64,000 bases of DNA, taken from Mycobacterium gordonae (lineage in GTDB: Bacteria > Actinomycetota > Actinomycetes > Mycobacteriales > Mycobacteriaceae). Under the pieces are notes generated by a model. The model worked only from the letters and a program-made list of their open reading frames with translations, ran no database searches and was not told the origin of the DNA. The stretch lies in assembly GCF_001417955.2 (NCBI RefSeq), contig NZ_LKTM01000310.1, positions 1 to 64,000 on the forward strand, written 5' to 3'. The first letter of the stretch is position 1. Each line of letters opens with the position of its first letter. Both the position numbers and the translations under genes were made by a program. This document shows, in pieces, positions 1-8,499 of this stretch.

Positions 1-377
1 CACAACTGGCCATCCGGGCACTACACAGCGCGGTAGCCCGACGCGGAGATGTCGCGGGGTGCATTCTGCACTCGGATCGCGGATCTCAGTTCCGGTCAAG
101 GAAATTCGTACACGCCTTGAATCAACACGAGATGGTCGGCTCTATGGGCCGTGTCGGAGCCGCCGGCGACAACGCCGCCATCGAGAGCTTCTTTAGCCTG
201 CTGCAGAAGAACGTGCTCGACCGCCGCCGCTGGGACACCCGAGAACAACTCCGCATCGCGATCGTCACCTGGATCGAGCGCACCTACCACCGGCGCCGCC
301 GCCAGTCCGGCCTCGGGCGGTTGACCCCGATCGAATTCGAAGCAATCATGACCACACCGGCCAGTCAGGCCGCGTGA
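1..377 (+). CDS. IS3-family transposase OrfB, C-terminal part (partial)
   Basis: This is the C-terminal part of a DDE integrase/transposase, open from the left edge (reading frame from base 3). It carries the second catalytic Asp in HSDRGSQF and the catalytic Glu in NAAIESFF. They are separated by exactly 35 residues, the DD35E spacing of the IS3 family. The C-terminal tail (WIERTYHRRRRQSGLGRLTPIEFE) has the usual rve-domain ending. It would catalyse cut-and-paste or copy-out movement of the element. An internal ATG at 117 is not the true start, because the catalytic Asp lies upstream of it. The upstream orfA and the rest of orfB are outside the window. Confidence 0.85.
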   Translation, partial: QLAIRALHSAVARRGDVAGCILHSDRGSQFRSRKFVHALNQHEMVGSMGRVGAAGDNAAIESFFSLLQKNVLDRRRWDTREQLRIAIVTWIERTYHRRRRQSGLGRLTPIEFEAIMTTPASQAA

Positions 378-409
378 CCGAAACTGTCACCTGATCGTGC
401 AGCAGACCC
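1..409 (+). mobile_element. IS3-family insertion sequence, right end only
   Basis: This is the 3' part of an IS3-family element that enters from the left edge; its left end is outside the window. The transposase stops at 377 and is followed by a short non-coding tail ending near a GTGCAGCAGACCC sequence, which I take as the right terminal inverted repeat. The exact end is uncertain by several bases because the left inverted repeat is not visible. The element abuts the remnant of an acyltransferase gene, so insertion probably destroyed that gene. Confidence 0.6.
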
Positions 410-1185
410 TCCCGACGACGCACCACGGCAGTACTGATTGGGATGAGTTCTATGCGTTCCTCGGACGAATCTCGTATCCCTGCAACGACCAAGCATCACG
501 AGACAGTGCTGTGCAATGGAAGGGACTGAGCCACTGCCGCCAGTCCAAAGCCAATGCTCCCGTGGACGTCGCGGTGATCGGCGACAGTCACGCCGAGCAT
601 CTGTTCCTCGGCCTGGCGGAGGCACTACCCGACAAGAACATCCTTTACTACATGGCGAACGGGCTACCGCTTGAATCAACGCCGGGTATGAAGAAGGTGA
701 TCGACCACTTCGCCTCAGATCCAGCGATCCAAACCGTCGTCATCAATGGCGATTGGCCCAGCCGGGGCATAGGCAATGGAGAGCAGCTCGCGACGACCCT
801 CAAGGCCTTCACAGCGAAGGGCAAGGCGGTGTTCGTGACTGACGACGTTCCCTGGTTCCGGTTCGACGCCGTAGCTTGCAAATACCGCATCGCTCCCGTT
901 TTGCCCTACCCGAAGTGCAGCGAGGATCGGCAACGCTTTGAAGATGACTACGCTACGTACTTCCCCGCGCTGCGATCCACTGTCAACAAGGTGCCTGGAG
1001 CAGCCCTGCTCGAGACGGCGCAGTATTTCTGCGACCAATACTCCTGCCGTATGAATCAGGGCGACTCGCTTTTGTTCCGCGACTCAAACCATCTCAACGA
1101 GACGGGTAGCAGATTCCTGGCCGGCCGCATGCTCGCCGACAATCCGCAATTCCGGGCTGCCGTCACCCGCTCGTCGAATCACTGA
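397..1185 (+). pseudogene. SGNH-domain remnant of an OafA-type acyltransferase, 5'-truncated by IS
   Basis: This 262-codon frame is the isolated SGNH hydrolase domain normally found at the C-terminus of acyltransferase-3 (OafA/YrhL-type) membrane O-acyltransferases. The nucleophile is in GDSHAEH (Ser64) and the Asp/His pair is in DSNHLN (Asp229, His232). Conserved SGNH-domain cysteines are also present. The roughly 350-residue membrane acyltransferase half is missing. The nominal GTG start lies inside the IS end and has no ribosome-binding site, and the frame stays open into the IS. I infer a gene broken by the IS3 insertion. Its parent probably acylated a surface glycan made by the neighbouring sugar genes. 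The 3' end overlaps the convergent gene by 23 bp. Confidence 0.75.
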
Positions 1186-2734
1186 GGTTAGAGGCAGGGG
1201 CGACCAGACCTCGAGCCGTGCCGACACCGAAGAACAAACCGACGCCGATTGCCAGGAAGGCAGGTCCGCCCGTCAGGAAGGAGCGAACAACCGTCGCCGT
1301 CGCGGCGGCGGGCGCGCCCCGAAGCAGCAGGTGACTGCGCACCACGCGGTTGTCCGCGTCGGCGGGCCGGATATCGGGCGGCAAGATGGCCCTGAGATCA
1401 GGATCGCCAAGTACCTGCGCCTGCCGCTCTGGATACGGATGGGCAAGTGTGACGCCATGATTGGCGCTCCCGCGCTCCTTGAGCTGTTTCAGGTCTCCGG
1501 TGGCCAGATAGGCGCGCACATTGGCGGTCTGTTGGTCTGCCGCCTTGCTCCAGTAACTGCAGGCGAGCACCGACACGCAACCTGCCACCGTGAATGCGGC
1601 GGCCACGGCGAACACCCAGAACACCGGGCCACGTTGGACCCGTGGGCTCACCTCCGCGCCGCGCGCCCTGTCCCACAGGGCGAAGATGCTTACGAAGGCC
1701 ATGGGATACACCAGCAGCACCACGTCCAAATAACGTGGTGCTACCAAACTTCCGCGTCCGTAGGCGAACAGCACTAGTTGAATGGTGACCCAGCAGGAGA
1801 TTCCGAGGACGACCCAGGCGCCGTCGGAAATACTCGGGCGGGTCTTCAAGATATGCCGGCAGTACAGGGCGATCGGGATTCCTCCGGCAATCGTCAGAGC
1901 CGCGAAAATCCCAAGTCCTGCAACGAAACCCGCAGGAGTGGCCATTGACTTCGCGCTCCCAGCTCCCCACGCGGTCACCGCGACGGCGATCGACGCCAGT
2001 AAGAGGACGGCTGCGATTTCGCGGGTACTGCGCTTCCTGCTGTTCGTCACGATCTGCAGTGCCACCAACGTCGCGGCGGCCGGCAGGGTGGCAACGCCTG
2101 TGGCAAAGGTGAAGTAGCTGAGGATTGCCGCCGACAAACCGGCAAACCAGCGCAACGAGAATGCCGGCGCAGTGGAGAAAGCGGCTACTGCAAGTACGCC
2201 GAAGAACAACGACAGATAGACCTGGGATTGAAATCCCCACACGGTGTTCTCGAAGTCGATCGGAAATGCGAAAATCAGCGCGACAAAGCAGGTCAGGAGC
2301 ACCTGAAGGTGTGGTGCGACAAGAGGAATCAGCAGGGCGGCGAGCAACGTGACTAGAGCGGTCAGCACGGCAGCGCCGAAAATCATTTCCAGGCGGGTGT
2401 TCCATTCACCGGCCATCTCGAGGTGAGACAACGCAACGAGGCGGGTGATCAGGATGCGGTGGCCGTTGTGCGATGCGACGAGGTCGGCAAAGGACAAGGT
2501 GCCCTTGAGGTACGGCGAATACAGGGCTTGCCCCTCAGCGTCCCATTGATCGAGCAGCGGCACTGATGAGCTGAACGCGGAAACGATGATGAGCCGGGAC
2601 CCGAACACCGTGCAGGCCAAAGCCGTGAACAAAGCAAACCAGCGTCGTCGTCCGACCGGCGACCGAGTATTCGCCTCGGTTGATATCACCTCGTCGCCTC
2701 CACGCACTGTCAGTCCCTCAGTCGTCCGGGTCAC
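1163..2734 (-). CDS. polytopic membrane protein, possible GT-C-like glycosyltransferase
   Basis: A 523-residue protein with about ten hydrophobic segments, starting around residues 30-55 (numbered from 2734). After the first segment comes an acidic DQWDAEG loop, followed by SHNGHRI. This arrangement occurs in a large uncharacterised bacterial membrane family and resembles the first acidic loop of GT-C glycosyltransferases that use polyprenyl-phosphate sugars. That role is inference; no family name is certain. The GTG at 2734 is chosen because GGGGGAGG sits five bases upstream; an in-frame GTG two codons earlier overlaps that site. It is the last gene of a four-gene minus-strand glycan operon, 72 bp after the methyltransferase-GT2 gene. 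GC is lower than in the core genes to the right. Confidence 0.55.
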   Translation of the reverse strand: MTRTTEGLTVRGGDEVISTEANTRSPVGRRRWFALFTALACTVFGSRLIIVSAFSSSVPLLDQWDAEGQALYSPYLKGTLSFADLVASHNGHRILITRLVALSHLEMAGEWNTRLEMIFGAAVLTALVTLLAALLIPLVAPHLQVLLTCFVALIFAFPIDFENTVWGFQSQVYLSLFFGVLAVAAFSTAPAFSLRWFAGLSAAILSYFTFATGVATLPAAATLVALQIVTNSRKRSTREIAAVLLLASIAVAVTAWGAGSAKSMATPAGFVAGLGIFAALTIAGGIPIALYCRHILKTRPSISDGAWVVLGISCWVTIQLVLFAYGRGSLVAPRYLDVVLLVYPMAFVSIFALWDRARGAEVSPRVQRGPVFWVFAVAAAFTVAGCVSVLACSYWSKAADQQTANVRAYLATGDLKQLKERGSANHGVTLAHPYPERQAQVLGDPDLRAILPPDIRPADADNRVVRSHLLLRGAPAAATATVVRSFLTGGPAFLAIGVGLFFGVGTARGLVAPASNLSDSTSG

Positions 2735-2806
2735 GCGCACCTCCCCCGGACTGAACGTCGACGCTCCATCTGATTCATCGGTTGATCTACCCCCTGAGCC
2801 AACTCG

Positions 2807-4279
2807 TCAGGACGAAAGGCTCTTTCGCCGTCGGAATCGCTGCAACGCATTCACTGCGCCTAGCCCGGCGGCACCGCTTCCGGCCCACTGCATCACCGGG
2901 CGCCGCATCGCCAGGCCGTACCACCGCAAGTACGCCGGCAACCACCCGACCAGATCGAATTTACTTTCCCCGGCGGTACGGTCCTCCCAGCTGCTCGGGA
3001 CCTCGTCCACCCGGTAGCCGAGCAGATGCGCCTTCGTCGTGAGCTCCAGACCCACCTCGAATCCACGCTCACTTTCGATCGCGACCTCGCTGAGGAGTCG
3101 ACGGCTGTAGCCGCGGAAATTCGTGGTGGCGTCGTGTGTGGGCAAGCGACCGACGTAGTGCAGACTCAGACCCGCCGTGCGCGACATGGCAGTCTTCAAC
3201 CGGGGTCCACCGGTCTGCGAGCCACCGGGCATATAGCGCGAACCGCTCACGACGTCTGCGCCCTCGTCGCGAATCTTGGCCGCCATCAGGGGAATAACCG
3301 ACGGCGGATCCGACAGATCGGCCATGCTGCTGACAATCACATCACCCCGGGCCGCCGCAAAGCCGGCGATCAGAGCATTGGCCACGCCCTTGCCCAGGGA
3401 GTTGCGCACCAGACGGACTGTCGGGGGACGGTCGGCCATCGCGGCCAAAGCCGGCAGTGTGGTGTCCTCGTCGAAGTCGTAGCAGATCAGCAATTCGTGC
3501 GGTGTGTCCGCCAGTGTCTGAGCGAGCCGCCTGACGCAGACCTGGATGTTCTCGCCTTCGTTGTAGACCGGTATCACCACGCTGATCAGCCGCTCGCTGT
3601 CGGCCGACTCGGCCGGTTTGCGGGCGCGAATGACGAACTGCTTGCCGAACACCGGCCAGGCCCACCTGGATCGCACGTACAGCTGGACCAGGATCGGCGC
3701 CTTGGGCAAAGGTGAGTAGGTGGAGTACGGCAAGAATCGCTGGTGGGTGTCGACCACCTCAAAGTCGTTGAGCTGCAACAGTTCCGTCAGCGAGCGATCG
3801 CTGATCGGGACCGAATGATCCCAGAAATCCCAGTAGGCGCCGGCAAGGAATCGGATGTTGGGCCCCAAGGCGATGAAATGTCCCCCCGGTCGCAGCACCC
3901 GCCGAACTTCGGCGATGGTGCGCTCCACCTGCGCCTTGTCCTGTAAGTGCTCCAGCATGTTGCTGCTGAAGACGACGTCCACCGAGCCGTCGGCGAGAAA
4001 ATCGAGCTCGTCTGCCCGGCTTTCGTGAAATTCAATGTCGGCATTGAGCTTGCTCGCGCTGTCGGGGTTCAGATCGACCCCGATCCGCCGCGCCGCCTTC
4101 ACCTGGTTCAGGAATTCGCCGTAGCCGCAACCCAGGTCGACGACGGTGTCGCTTCTCCTGATCCACGCTTGGAAGAAGTCATGTACCAGAACGGTCCATA
4201 TCTCGGATCGCGCCTCGAGGTCATGACCGAATCGGTTGCGGTACAGCTGCTGTAGGTCGGTTTCACCAGCGATTCGCAT
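2807..4279 (-). CDS. fused SAM methyltransferase - DPM1-type GT2 glycosyltransferase
   Basis: One continuous 490-residue frame encodes two enzymes. Residues about 1-220 are a class I SAM methyltransferase, with motif I VVDLGCGYGEF and FSSNMLEHL followed by RPGGHFIALGPN. Residues about 230-465 are a family 2 glycosyltransferase of the dolichol-phosphate-mannose-synthase type (VVIPVYNEGENI, GKGVANALIAGF, SMADLSDPP). The first Asp of the usual DAD is Met, as I recall for a subset of this family. The domains join at a short linker near RARKPAES. The product probably transfers a sugar to a polyprenyl phosphate and methylates a sugar or lipid intermediate; substrates are unknown. A good ribosome-binding site (AGAGGACA) precedes the ATG. 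The gap after the epimerase gene is 29 bp. Confidence 0.8.
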   Translation of the reverse strand: MRIAGETDLQQLYRNRFGHDLEARSEIWTVLVHDFFQAWIRRSDTVVDLGCGYGEFLNQVKAARRIGVDLNPDSASKLNADIEFHESRADELDFLADGSVDVVFSSNMLEHLQDKAQVERTIAEVRRVLRPGGHFIALGPNIRFLAGAYWDFWDHSVPISDRSLTELLQLNDFEVVDTHQRFLPYSTYSPLPKAPILVQLYVRSRWAWPVFGKQFVIRARKPAESADSERLISVVIPVYNEGENIQVCVRRLAQTLADTPHELLICYDFDEDTTLPALAAMADRPPTVRLVRNSLGKGVANALIAGFAAARGDVIVSSMADLSDPPSVIPLMAAKIRDEGADVVSGSRYMPGGSQTGGPRLKTAMSRTAGLSLHYVGRLPTHDATTNFRGYSRRLLSEVAIESERGFEVGLELTTKAHLLGYRVDEVPSSWEDRTAGESKFDLVGWLPAYLRWYGLAMRRPVMQWAGSGAAGLGAVNALQRFRRRKSLSS

Positions 4280-4308
4280 ATTGTCCTCTGGGCCAGCTCG
4301 ACCGCGCG

Positions 4309-5328
4309 TCAGATGGTGCCCGCTTCAACGGCGCTGACGACCCAGGGGATGACCTCGTCGAGCATGGCATCGAGGGTTGTCGCCGCGGAAAACCCAAGCA
4401 CCTCCGAAGCCTTCTGAACATCCGGCGAACGCAACTGAACGTCGTGCTCGAACGGCGGGTCGCTTTCGTAGCGAAAGGGCGTGTCCGGCCGCATCTTGCG
4501 CCAGATCACTTCCGCGAGTTCCACGACGGTGGTCGCCTCCGGGGTGGACAGGTTGAAGTCGCCGTTGAGTGCCGCCGGATGTTCCATACAGGTACGGATA
4601 CCGCGGGCCAGATCCCCGCCGTAGGTGTAGTGCCGCACCTGCGTGCCGTCGCCGAGTAGGTGCAGTGGGTCCTGCCCCTTCGCCACCTTCTGGATCAGGT
4701 CCGGGACGACGTGACTCATGGCGAGTTTGACGTTACCGCTGGGGATTTCACGGCCACCGATAGCCCGCTGCTCCCCCGTCCCGACACAGTTGAAGGGACG
4801 GATGATGGTGTACGGCAATCCGTACTGCTCGTAGGCGCCGTGCGCGAAGTACTCGCACGCCAGCTTCTGGAATCCGTAAGTGCTTGTCGGAGGCGGGCAC
4901 TCGGTGATGTGCTTCTCCGGCGTCGGAAAGATCGTCGCGTTCTCGAACACCATCGACGAGCTGATCACGTTGATCTTCTTCAACCAGCCCTTCTTGTATG
5001 CGTAAATCGCGGCATCGAAGTGAGCGGCTGCGATGCGCTCGTTCTCGGCGAGCAGGTCGTAGGCATACTCGTGGAAGTAGGTGATGCCACCGATGCGTGC
5101 CGCGCTGGCGACCATCTGATCGCACCCCTCCACCAGGCGGAACATCAGGTCAACGTCTTTGACGTCACCCTCTACGAACTGATAGTTCGGATGATTGTCG
5201 TAGCTTTTCGCGACGGGACCATATTTCGAGTAGTTGTCGATGCCGACGACTTCGTGACCCGCCCGCAGCAACTCGTCGACTACGTAACCGTTGATGAATC
5301 CCGCACTGCCCGTAACGAATACTCTCAC
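4309..5328 (-). CDS. NAD-dependent nucleotide-sugar epimerase/dehydratase (extended SDR)
   Basis: A 339-residue extended short-chain dehydrogenase of the GalE/WcaG type that would epimerise or dehydrate an NDP-sugar in the cytoplasm. The Rossmann motif is TGSAGFIN, in which the usual third Gly is Asn13. The catalytic region has SSSMVF (about 123-128) and YGFQK (Tyr151, Lys155), with the downstream RPFNCVG motif. The start is a GTG overlapping the stop of the upstream dehydrogenase gene by four bases, which indicates translational coupling. With that dehydrogenase it probably makes an oxidised or epimerised sugar for the adjacent glycosyltransferase. The exact substrate cannot be read from the sequence. 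Confidence 0.8.
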   Translation of the reverse strand: MRVFVTGSAGFINGYVVDELLRAGHEVVGIDNYSKYGPVAKSYDNHPNYQFVEGDVKDVDLMFRLVEGCDQMVASAARIGGITYFHEYAYDLLAENERIAAAHFDAAIYAYKKGWLKKINVISSSMVFENATIFPTPEKHITECPPPTSTYGFQKLACEYFAHGAYEQYGLPYTIIRPFNCVGTGEQRAIGGREIPSGNVKLAMSHVVPDLIQKVAKGQDPLHLLGDGTQVRHYTYGGDLARGIRTCMEHPAALNGDFNLSTPEATTVVELAEVIWRKMRPDTPFRYESDPPFEHDVQLRSPDVQKASEVLGFSAATTLDAMLDEVIPWVVSAVEAGTI

Positions 5329-6584
5329 CGGGCTGCAGCTCCCATTCCCAGAGTTGCCAATTCTGCTCCGTTGAGTGCGTTGTCATCTGCCTCGGTGAGG
5401 TCAAGGCAACCCCAGACGTCCTCGACGATAGTGCCCTCGGGCACCCGCAGGCCTCGGTATTCCGAGTGCGGAACTCCGACGACGATGACGTCGGCGCGAC
5501 GGACAACGGTCTCCAGGGGCAGGTAATCCGGACCGTCGAGGAAGGGGTCGTGACGGATCACTTCTTTCGCCTCGAGCATCAACAGATGCCGTAATTTGAA
5601 GCTGAGCGAATCGCGCGTGTCGTCGCAATCGGCCTTGAACGTCATACCCAGGATGCCGACGACCTTGTCGCGCAGGTCGACTCGGCGCTTGAGCATGTTG
5701 ACGATGAACTGTGGCTGTCCTTCGTTGATCAGCATGGCCGAGTGACCGAGCATGAAGTTGTTGTTGCTGAAGGCCGCCAGCTGCATCGTGTCTTTCAACA
5801 GGCAGGGGCCGGCGGCCAAGCCGGCTCTCGGCAAGCTGTCGACTCGACCGTTCTTGTACGTTGCCGCGTGGTGGACGCGGTTGTAGTCCAGCCCGGCCTC
5901 GCGGCTGAGCAGGTAGAACTGGTTGGCAACCGCGAACTGGATGTAGCGATAGCTGTTGCAGAACAGTTTGGCCAGTTCGGCTTCTTGCGGCGCCACCTCG
6001 ATGATCTCGCTGGTGATCCCGGAAAACAGCTCCCGCACCACGCGCAGACCCTCGTCGTCGAATCCGCTGATGATCTGCGGAATGATCCTCAACTCACGGA
6101 GCGAGTGTCCCTGCGCGATGCGCTCCGGGCAGAAGGTCACGTGCACACCGATGCCGCGCTCTTGGAAAAGGTCATGCACGCGCTGGGTGAGCCCCGGGTA
6201 CACCGTGCTTCTGAGCACGAGTGTCTGCTCGTCGTGGAAGTACGGGCTGATTTCGTTGATGATCCGAAAGAAGGTGTGGGCCTGTGGAGTCAGGAACTCG
6301 TCGACAGGCGTACCGACGACACAGATGACGATGTCGGCGTTGCGGACAATCCATGAATCGGTGCTCGCCGAGAGACGCCCGGTGGGCAGCAGACGCTTGA
6401 GCAGTTCCTCCGCGCCGTTCTCGATGAAGGGCATGTTGCCGGCCATGATCGTCTTCAACGCCAGCGCATTGGTATCCAGGATGTCGACCGTGTAGCCCTC
6501 GTCGGCCAAGACCAGCGCCAGCGGTAAACCGACGTGCCCCGCACCGCCGACGATGCAGATGCGCTTGTTGTGCTGATTCGCCAC
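5325..6584 (-). CDS. nucleotide-sugar (UDP-ManNAc/UDP-GlcNAc-type) dehydrogenase
   Basis: A three-domain NAD-dependent dehydrogenase of the UDP-glucose/GDP-mannose family that oxidises C6 of an NDP-sugar to a uronate. Seen: N-terminal Rossmann motif VGGAGHVG (about 12-19), VVGTPVDEF, RSTVYPG, the ELAKLFCNSYRY helix, and the thiolate Cys261 in GPCLLKDT with Lys264. The C-terminal NAD-like domain has GILGMTFKADCDDTRDS. The GPCLLKD form is closest to the WecC-like amino-sugar branch (inference). The frame extends upstream, but GTG 6584 is preferred because GGGAGGGG lies about ten bases before it; that gives 419 residues, the normal family length. It is the first gene of the minus-strand glycan operon. 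Confidence 0.8.
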   Translation of the reverse strand: MANQHNKRICIVGGAGHVGLPLALVLADEGYTVDILDTNALALKTIMAGNMPFIENGAEELLKRLLPTGRLSASTDSWIVRNADIVICVVGTPVDEFLTPQAHTFFRIINEISPYFHDEQTLVLRSTVYPGLTQRVHDLFQERGIGVHVTFCPERIAQGHSLRELRIIPQIISGFDDEGLRVVRELFSGITSEIIEVAPQEAELAKLFCNSYRYIQFAVANQFYLLSREAGLDYNRVHHAATYKNGRVDSLPRAGLAAGPCLLKDTMQLAAFSNNNFMLGHSAMLINEGQPQFIVNMLKRRVDLRDKVVGILGMTFKADCDDTRDSLSFKLRHLLMLEAKEVIRHDPFLDGPDYLPLETVVRRADVIVVGVPHSEYRGLRVPEGTIVEDVWGCLDLTEADDNALNGAELATLGMGAAAR

Positions 6585-6810
6585 GCGAATCGCCCCTCCC
6601 ATGCATGCCCGGCCCCGTCCGAATGCGGACGCGGCCAAACTGTCCCCAACAGTCAGCCGAACACGCCTGAGCGTACGAAATTTCTTGTGCGCAGATGCGG
6701 CGTTTGGCGCATATACCGCAGGTATGCCGACGGCGGCCATTCCGTGCCGAATGCATGCTGTAGGTTCGGATGCTGCCCGTCTGACGTGATGCACCGTGAG
6801 GAGACCTCAT
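6585..6810. promoter_or_regulatory. divergent promoter region between sugar operon and CDP-glucose dehydratase
   Basis: This 226-bp gap separates two divergent glycan transcription units and must hold both promoters. An imperfect inverted repeat, GCATATACC with GGTATGC (6709-6727), lies near its middle and could bind a dimeric regulator. TAGGTT at 6761-6766 is a possible -10 for the rightward gene. No coding frame here is convincing. Confidence 0.35.
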
Positions 6811-7827
6811 ATGCACTACCTCATCACCGGGCACACCGGCTTCAAGGGTCCCTGGCTCTTGTTGCTCCTTCTCGGCCGCGGCCACCAAGTGTCCGGTCTC
6901 GCCCTGGATCCACCCGACGGCAGCCTTTTCGAACGGGCCAACCTCGCCGACCACCTGCTGAACGACTACCGCGTCGACATCCGCGACGCCGCCGCCACTG
7001 CATCAGCGATCCAGGCCGCCGCCCCGGACGTCGTGGTGCACATGGCCGCCCAATCATTGGTTCGCGAGTCCTACCGGGAACCGCGCTTCACCTACGAGAC
7101 CAACGCGATGGGCACGATGAATGTGCTGGAGGCGGTCGGAGCCACTCCGTCGGTGCGCGCGCATGTCGTCATCACCACCGACAAGGTCTACCGCAACGTC
7201 GACCAGGAAGCCGGCTACGTCGAAACCGACCCACTCGGCGGTGACGATCCCTACAGCGCTTCCAAGGCGATGGCCGATCTGCTGACTCAGTCCTGGATCC
7301 GCAGCTTTCCCGGGTGCCCCACCGCAATTGCCCGGGGCGGCAACGTCATCGGAGGCGGCGACGCCAGCCACGAGCGGCTGATGCCCGACCTGGTGCGTGC
7401 CTATGCAAGCGGCCAGGCGCCGTTGTTGCGATTCCCCAAGGCTGTGCGCCCCTGGCAGCACGTGCTCGACTGCCTCAACGGGTACCTCACCATCGCCGAC
7501 GCACTGCTCGGCGGTACTGGGTTGGGCCAGTGGAACATCGGGCCCGGCCGGGACAGCTTCGTCGAAGTCGGCCAAGTGGCCGGCCTGGCTGCGGAACTGT
7601 GGGGCGGCGGCGCCCACTGGGACCGCCAACCCGGCGAGCACCCCCATGAGGCGAACCTGCTGGCCCTCGACGCCACCAAGGCGCAGGCCGAACTAGGCTG
7701 GCGCAACCGCCTCGGCTTCCACGATGCCGTCGCCTGGACCATCGAGTGGGAACGCCGCGTGCACGACGGCGCCGACCTGCTCGCAGTCACCACGGAGCAA
7801 ATCGCCGCGTTCGAAAGCCTCGATTGA
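6811..7827 (+). CDS. rfbG: CDP-glucose 4,6-dehydratase
   Basis: A 338-residue extended SDR that converts CDP-glucose to CDP-4-keto-6-deoxyglucose, the entry step to CDP-linked deoxy- and dideoxy-sugars. Family-specific signatures are visible: ITGHTGFKGPW at the N-terminus, TTDKVYRN (about 122-129), YSASK (Tyr148, Lys152), the GGGDASHERLMPD segment and the RPWQHVLD motif. The ATG at 6811 is chosen because GAGGAGA lies nine bases upstream; a GTG fifteen bases earlier overlaps that site. No glucose-1-phosphate cytidylyltransferase (rfbF) is in the window, so the CDP-glucose supply gene must lie elsewhere or beyond the left edge. Confidence 0.85.
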   Translation: MHYLITGHTGFKGPWLLLLLLGRGHQVSGLALDPPDGSLFERANLADHLLNDYRVDIRDAAATASAIQAAAPDVVVHMAAQSLVRESYREPRFTYETNAMGTMNVLEAVGATPSVRAHVVITTDKVYRNVDQEAGYVETDPLGGDDPYSASKAMADLLTQSWIRSFPGCPTAIARGGNVIGGGDASHERLMPDLVRAYASGQAPLLRFPKAVRPWQHVLDCLNGYLTIADALLGGTGLGQWNIGPGRDSFVEVGQVAGLAAELWGGGAHWDRQPGEHPHEANLLALDATKAQAELGWRNRLGFHDAVAWTIEWERRVHDGADLLAVTTEQIAAFESLD

Positions 7828-7854
7828 CCCCCGCGGCCGTATAGGGTCGCGACG

Positions 7855-8067
7855 ATGAGCAACCACACCTACCGCGTAATCGAGATCGTCGGCACCTCAC
7901 CGGACGGGATCGACGCCGCCATCCAAAGCGGTCTCACCCGAGCGAAGCAGACGATGCGCAATCTGGACTGGTTCGAGGTGGAATCCGTTCGTGGTCACCT
8001 GGTAGACGGCGAGGTTGCGCACTACCAGGTGACCATGAAAGTCGGCTTCCGCCTGGAAGATTCGTAA
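7855..8067 (+). CDS. dodecin, flavin-binding storage protein
   Basis: A 70-residue protein with the dodecin pattern YRVIEIVGTS near the N-terminus, an AKQTMRNLDWFEV segment containing the flavin-stacking Trp, and HYQVTMKVGFRLED at the end. Dodecins form hollow 12-mers that sequester FMN, or riboflavin-type flavins in other hosts, in the cytoplasm. The closest known relative is M. tuberculosis Rv1498A, and the position next to the LipL/MeaB genes matches. It lies 27 bp after the CDP-glucose dehydratase and could be co-transcribed. Confidence 0.93.
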   Translation: MSNHTYRVIEIVGTSPDGIDAAIQSGLTRAKQTMRNLDWFEVESVRGHLVDGEVAHYQVTMKVGFRLEDS

Positions 8068-8088
8068 ACCCGGCTCAGCCCGCGCGCT

Positions 8089-8499
8089 TCAGGGCAAGTA
8101 AGCGGTCACCTGCGCAACGAATTGCTCTAGATCGCGCAAGTCCTGCAGTCTGGACACGACAATCTCGTCCGACACCTTGACGTACTCGTGCACGAGAACA
8201 TTGCGGAACCCGACCGCCCTGCGCATGGAGTCAGACGCATCAGCCGAGAGTGCACCGTGACGCCCCAGCACCTTCATCGCGTCTCCGTTATCGGCCGGCG
8301 GACCCCACCCCTGCGCTGAACAGATGTGCTGGGCCACGTCGATGCACGCTTCGATCGACGTGACGAAGGTGTACTTCACTCCGCGTAGCCACATCGGGTC
8401 GGTGCGACGCTCTTCGTTAGCCTTCGCCTCTTGACGCAACACGTCGAGGTCGTCTGTGACGACTCGCAGAAGTCTGAGTACGCGGACCTCATCCACCAC
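8089..8499 (-). CDS. hepT: HepT-family toxin (DUF86), putative RNase
   Basis: A 136-residue all-helical HEPN protein. It has the diagnostic RX4HXY motif as R99-NVLV-H104-E-Y106. In the characterised HepT-MntA systems this motif is the RNase site, and the Tyr is the residue AMPylated by the antitoxin. The gene overlaps its partner mntA by 11 bp, with the antitoxin first. Dodecin is convergent on the other side. The pair is an insertion between dodecin and lipL relative to M. tuberculosis. Confidence 0.85.
   Translation of the reverse strand: MVDEVRVLRLLRVVTDDLDVLRQEAKANEERRTDPMWLRGVKYTFVTSIEACIDVAQHICSAQGWGPPADNGDAMKVLGRHGALSADASDSMRRAVGFRNVLVHEYVKVSDEIVVSRLQDLRDLEQFVAQVTAYLP

Noticed and set aside
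3276..3370. Loss of the catalytic DXD in the GT2 domain (MAD instead of DAD)
   Set aside because: I recall the MADxSDxP form in other intact members of this GT2 branch, so it is not evidence of inactivity.
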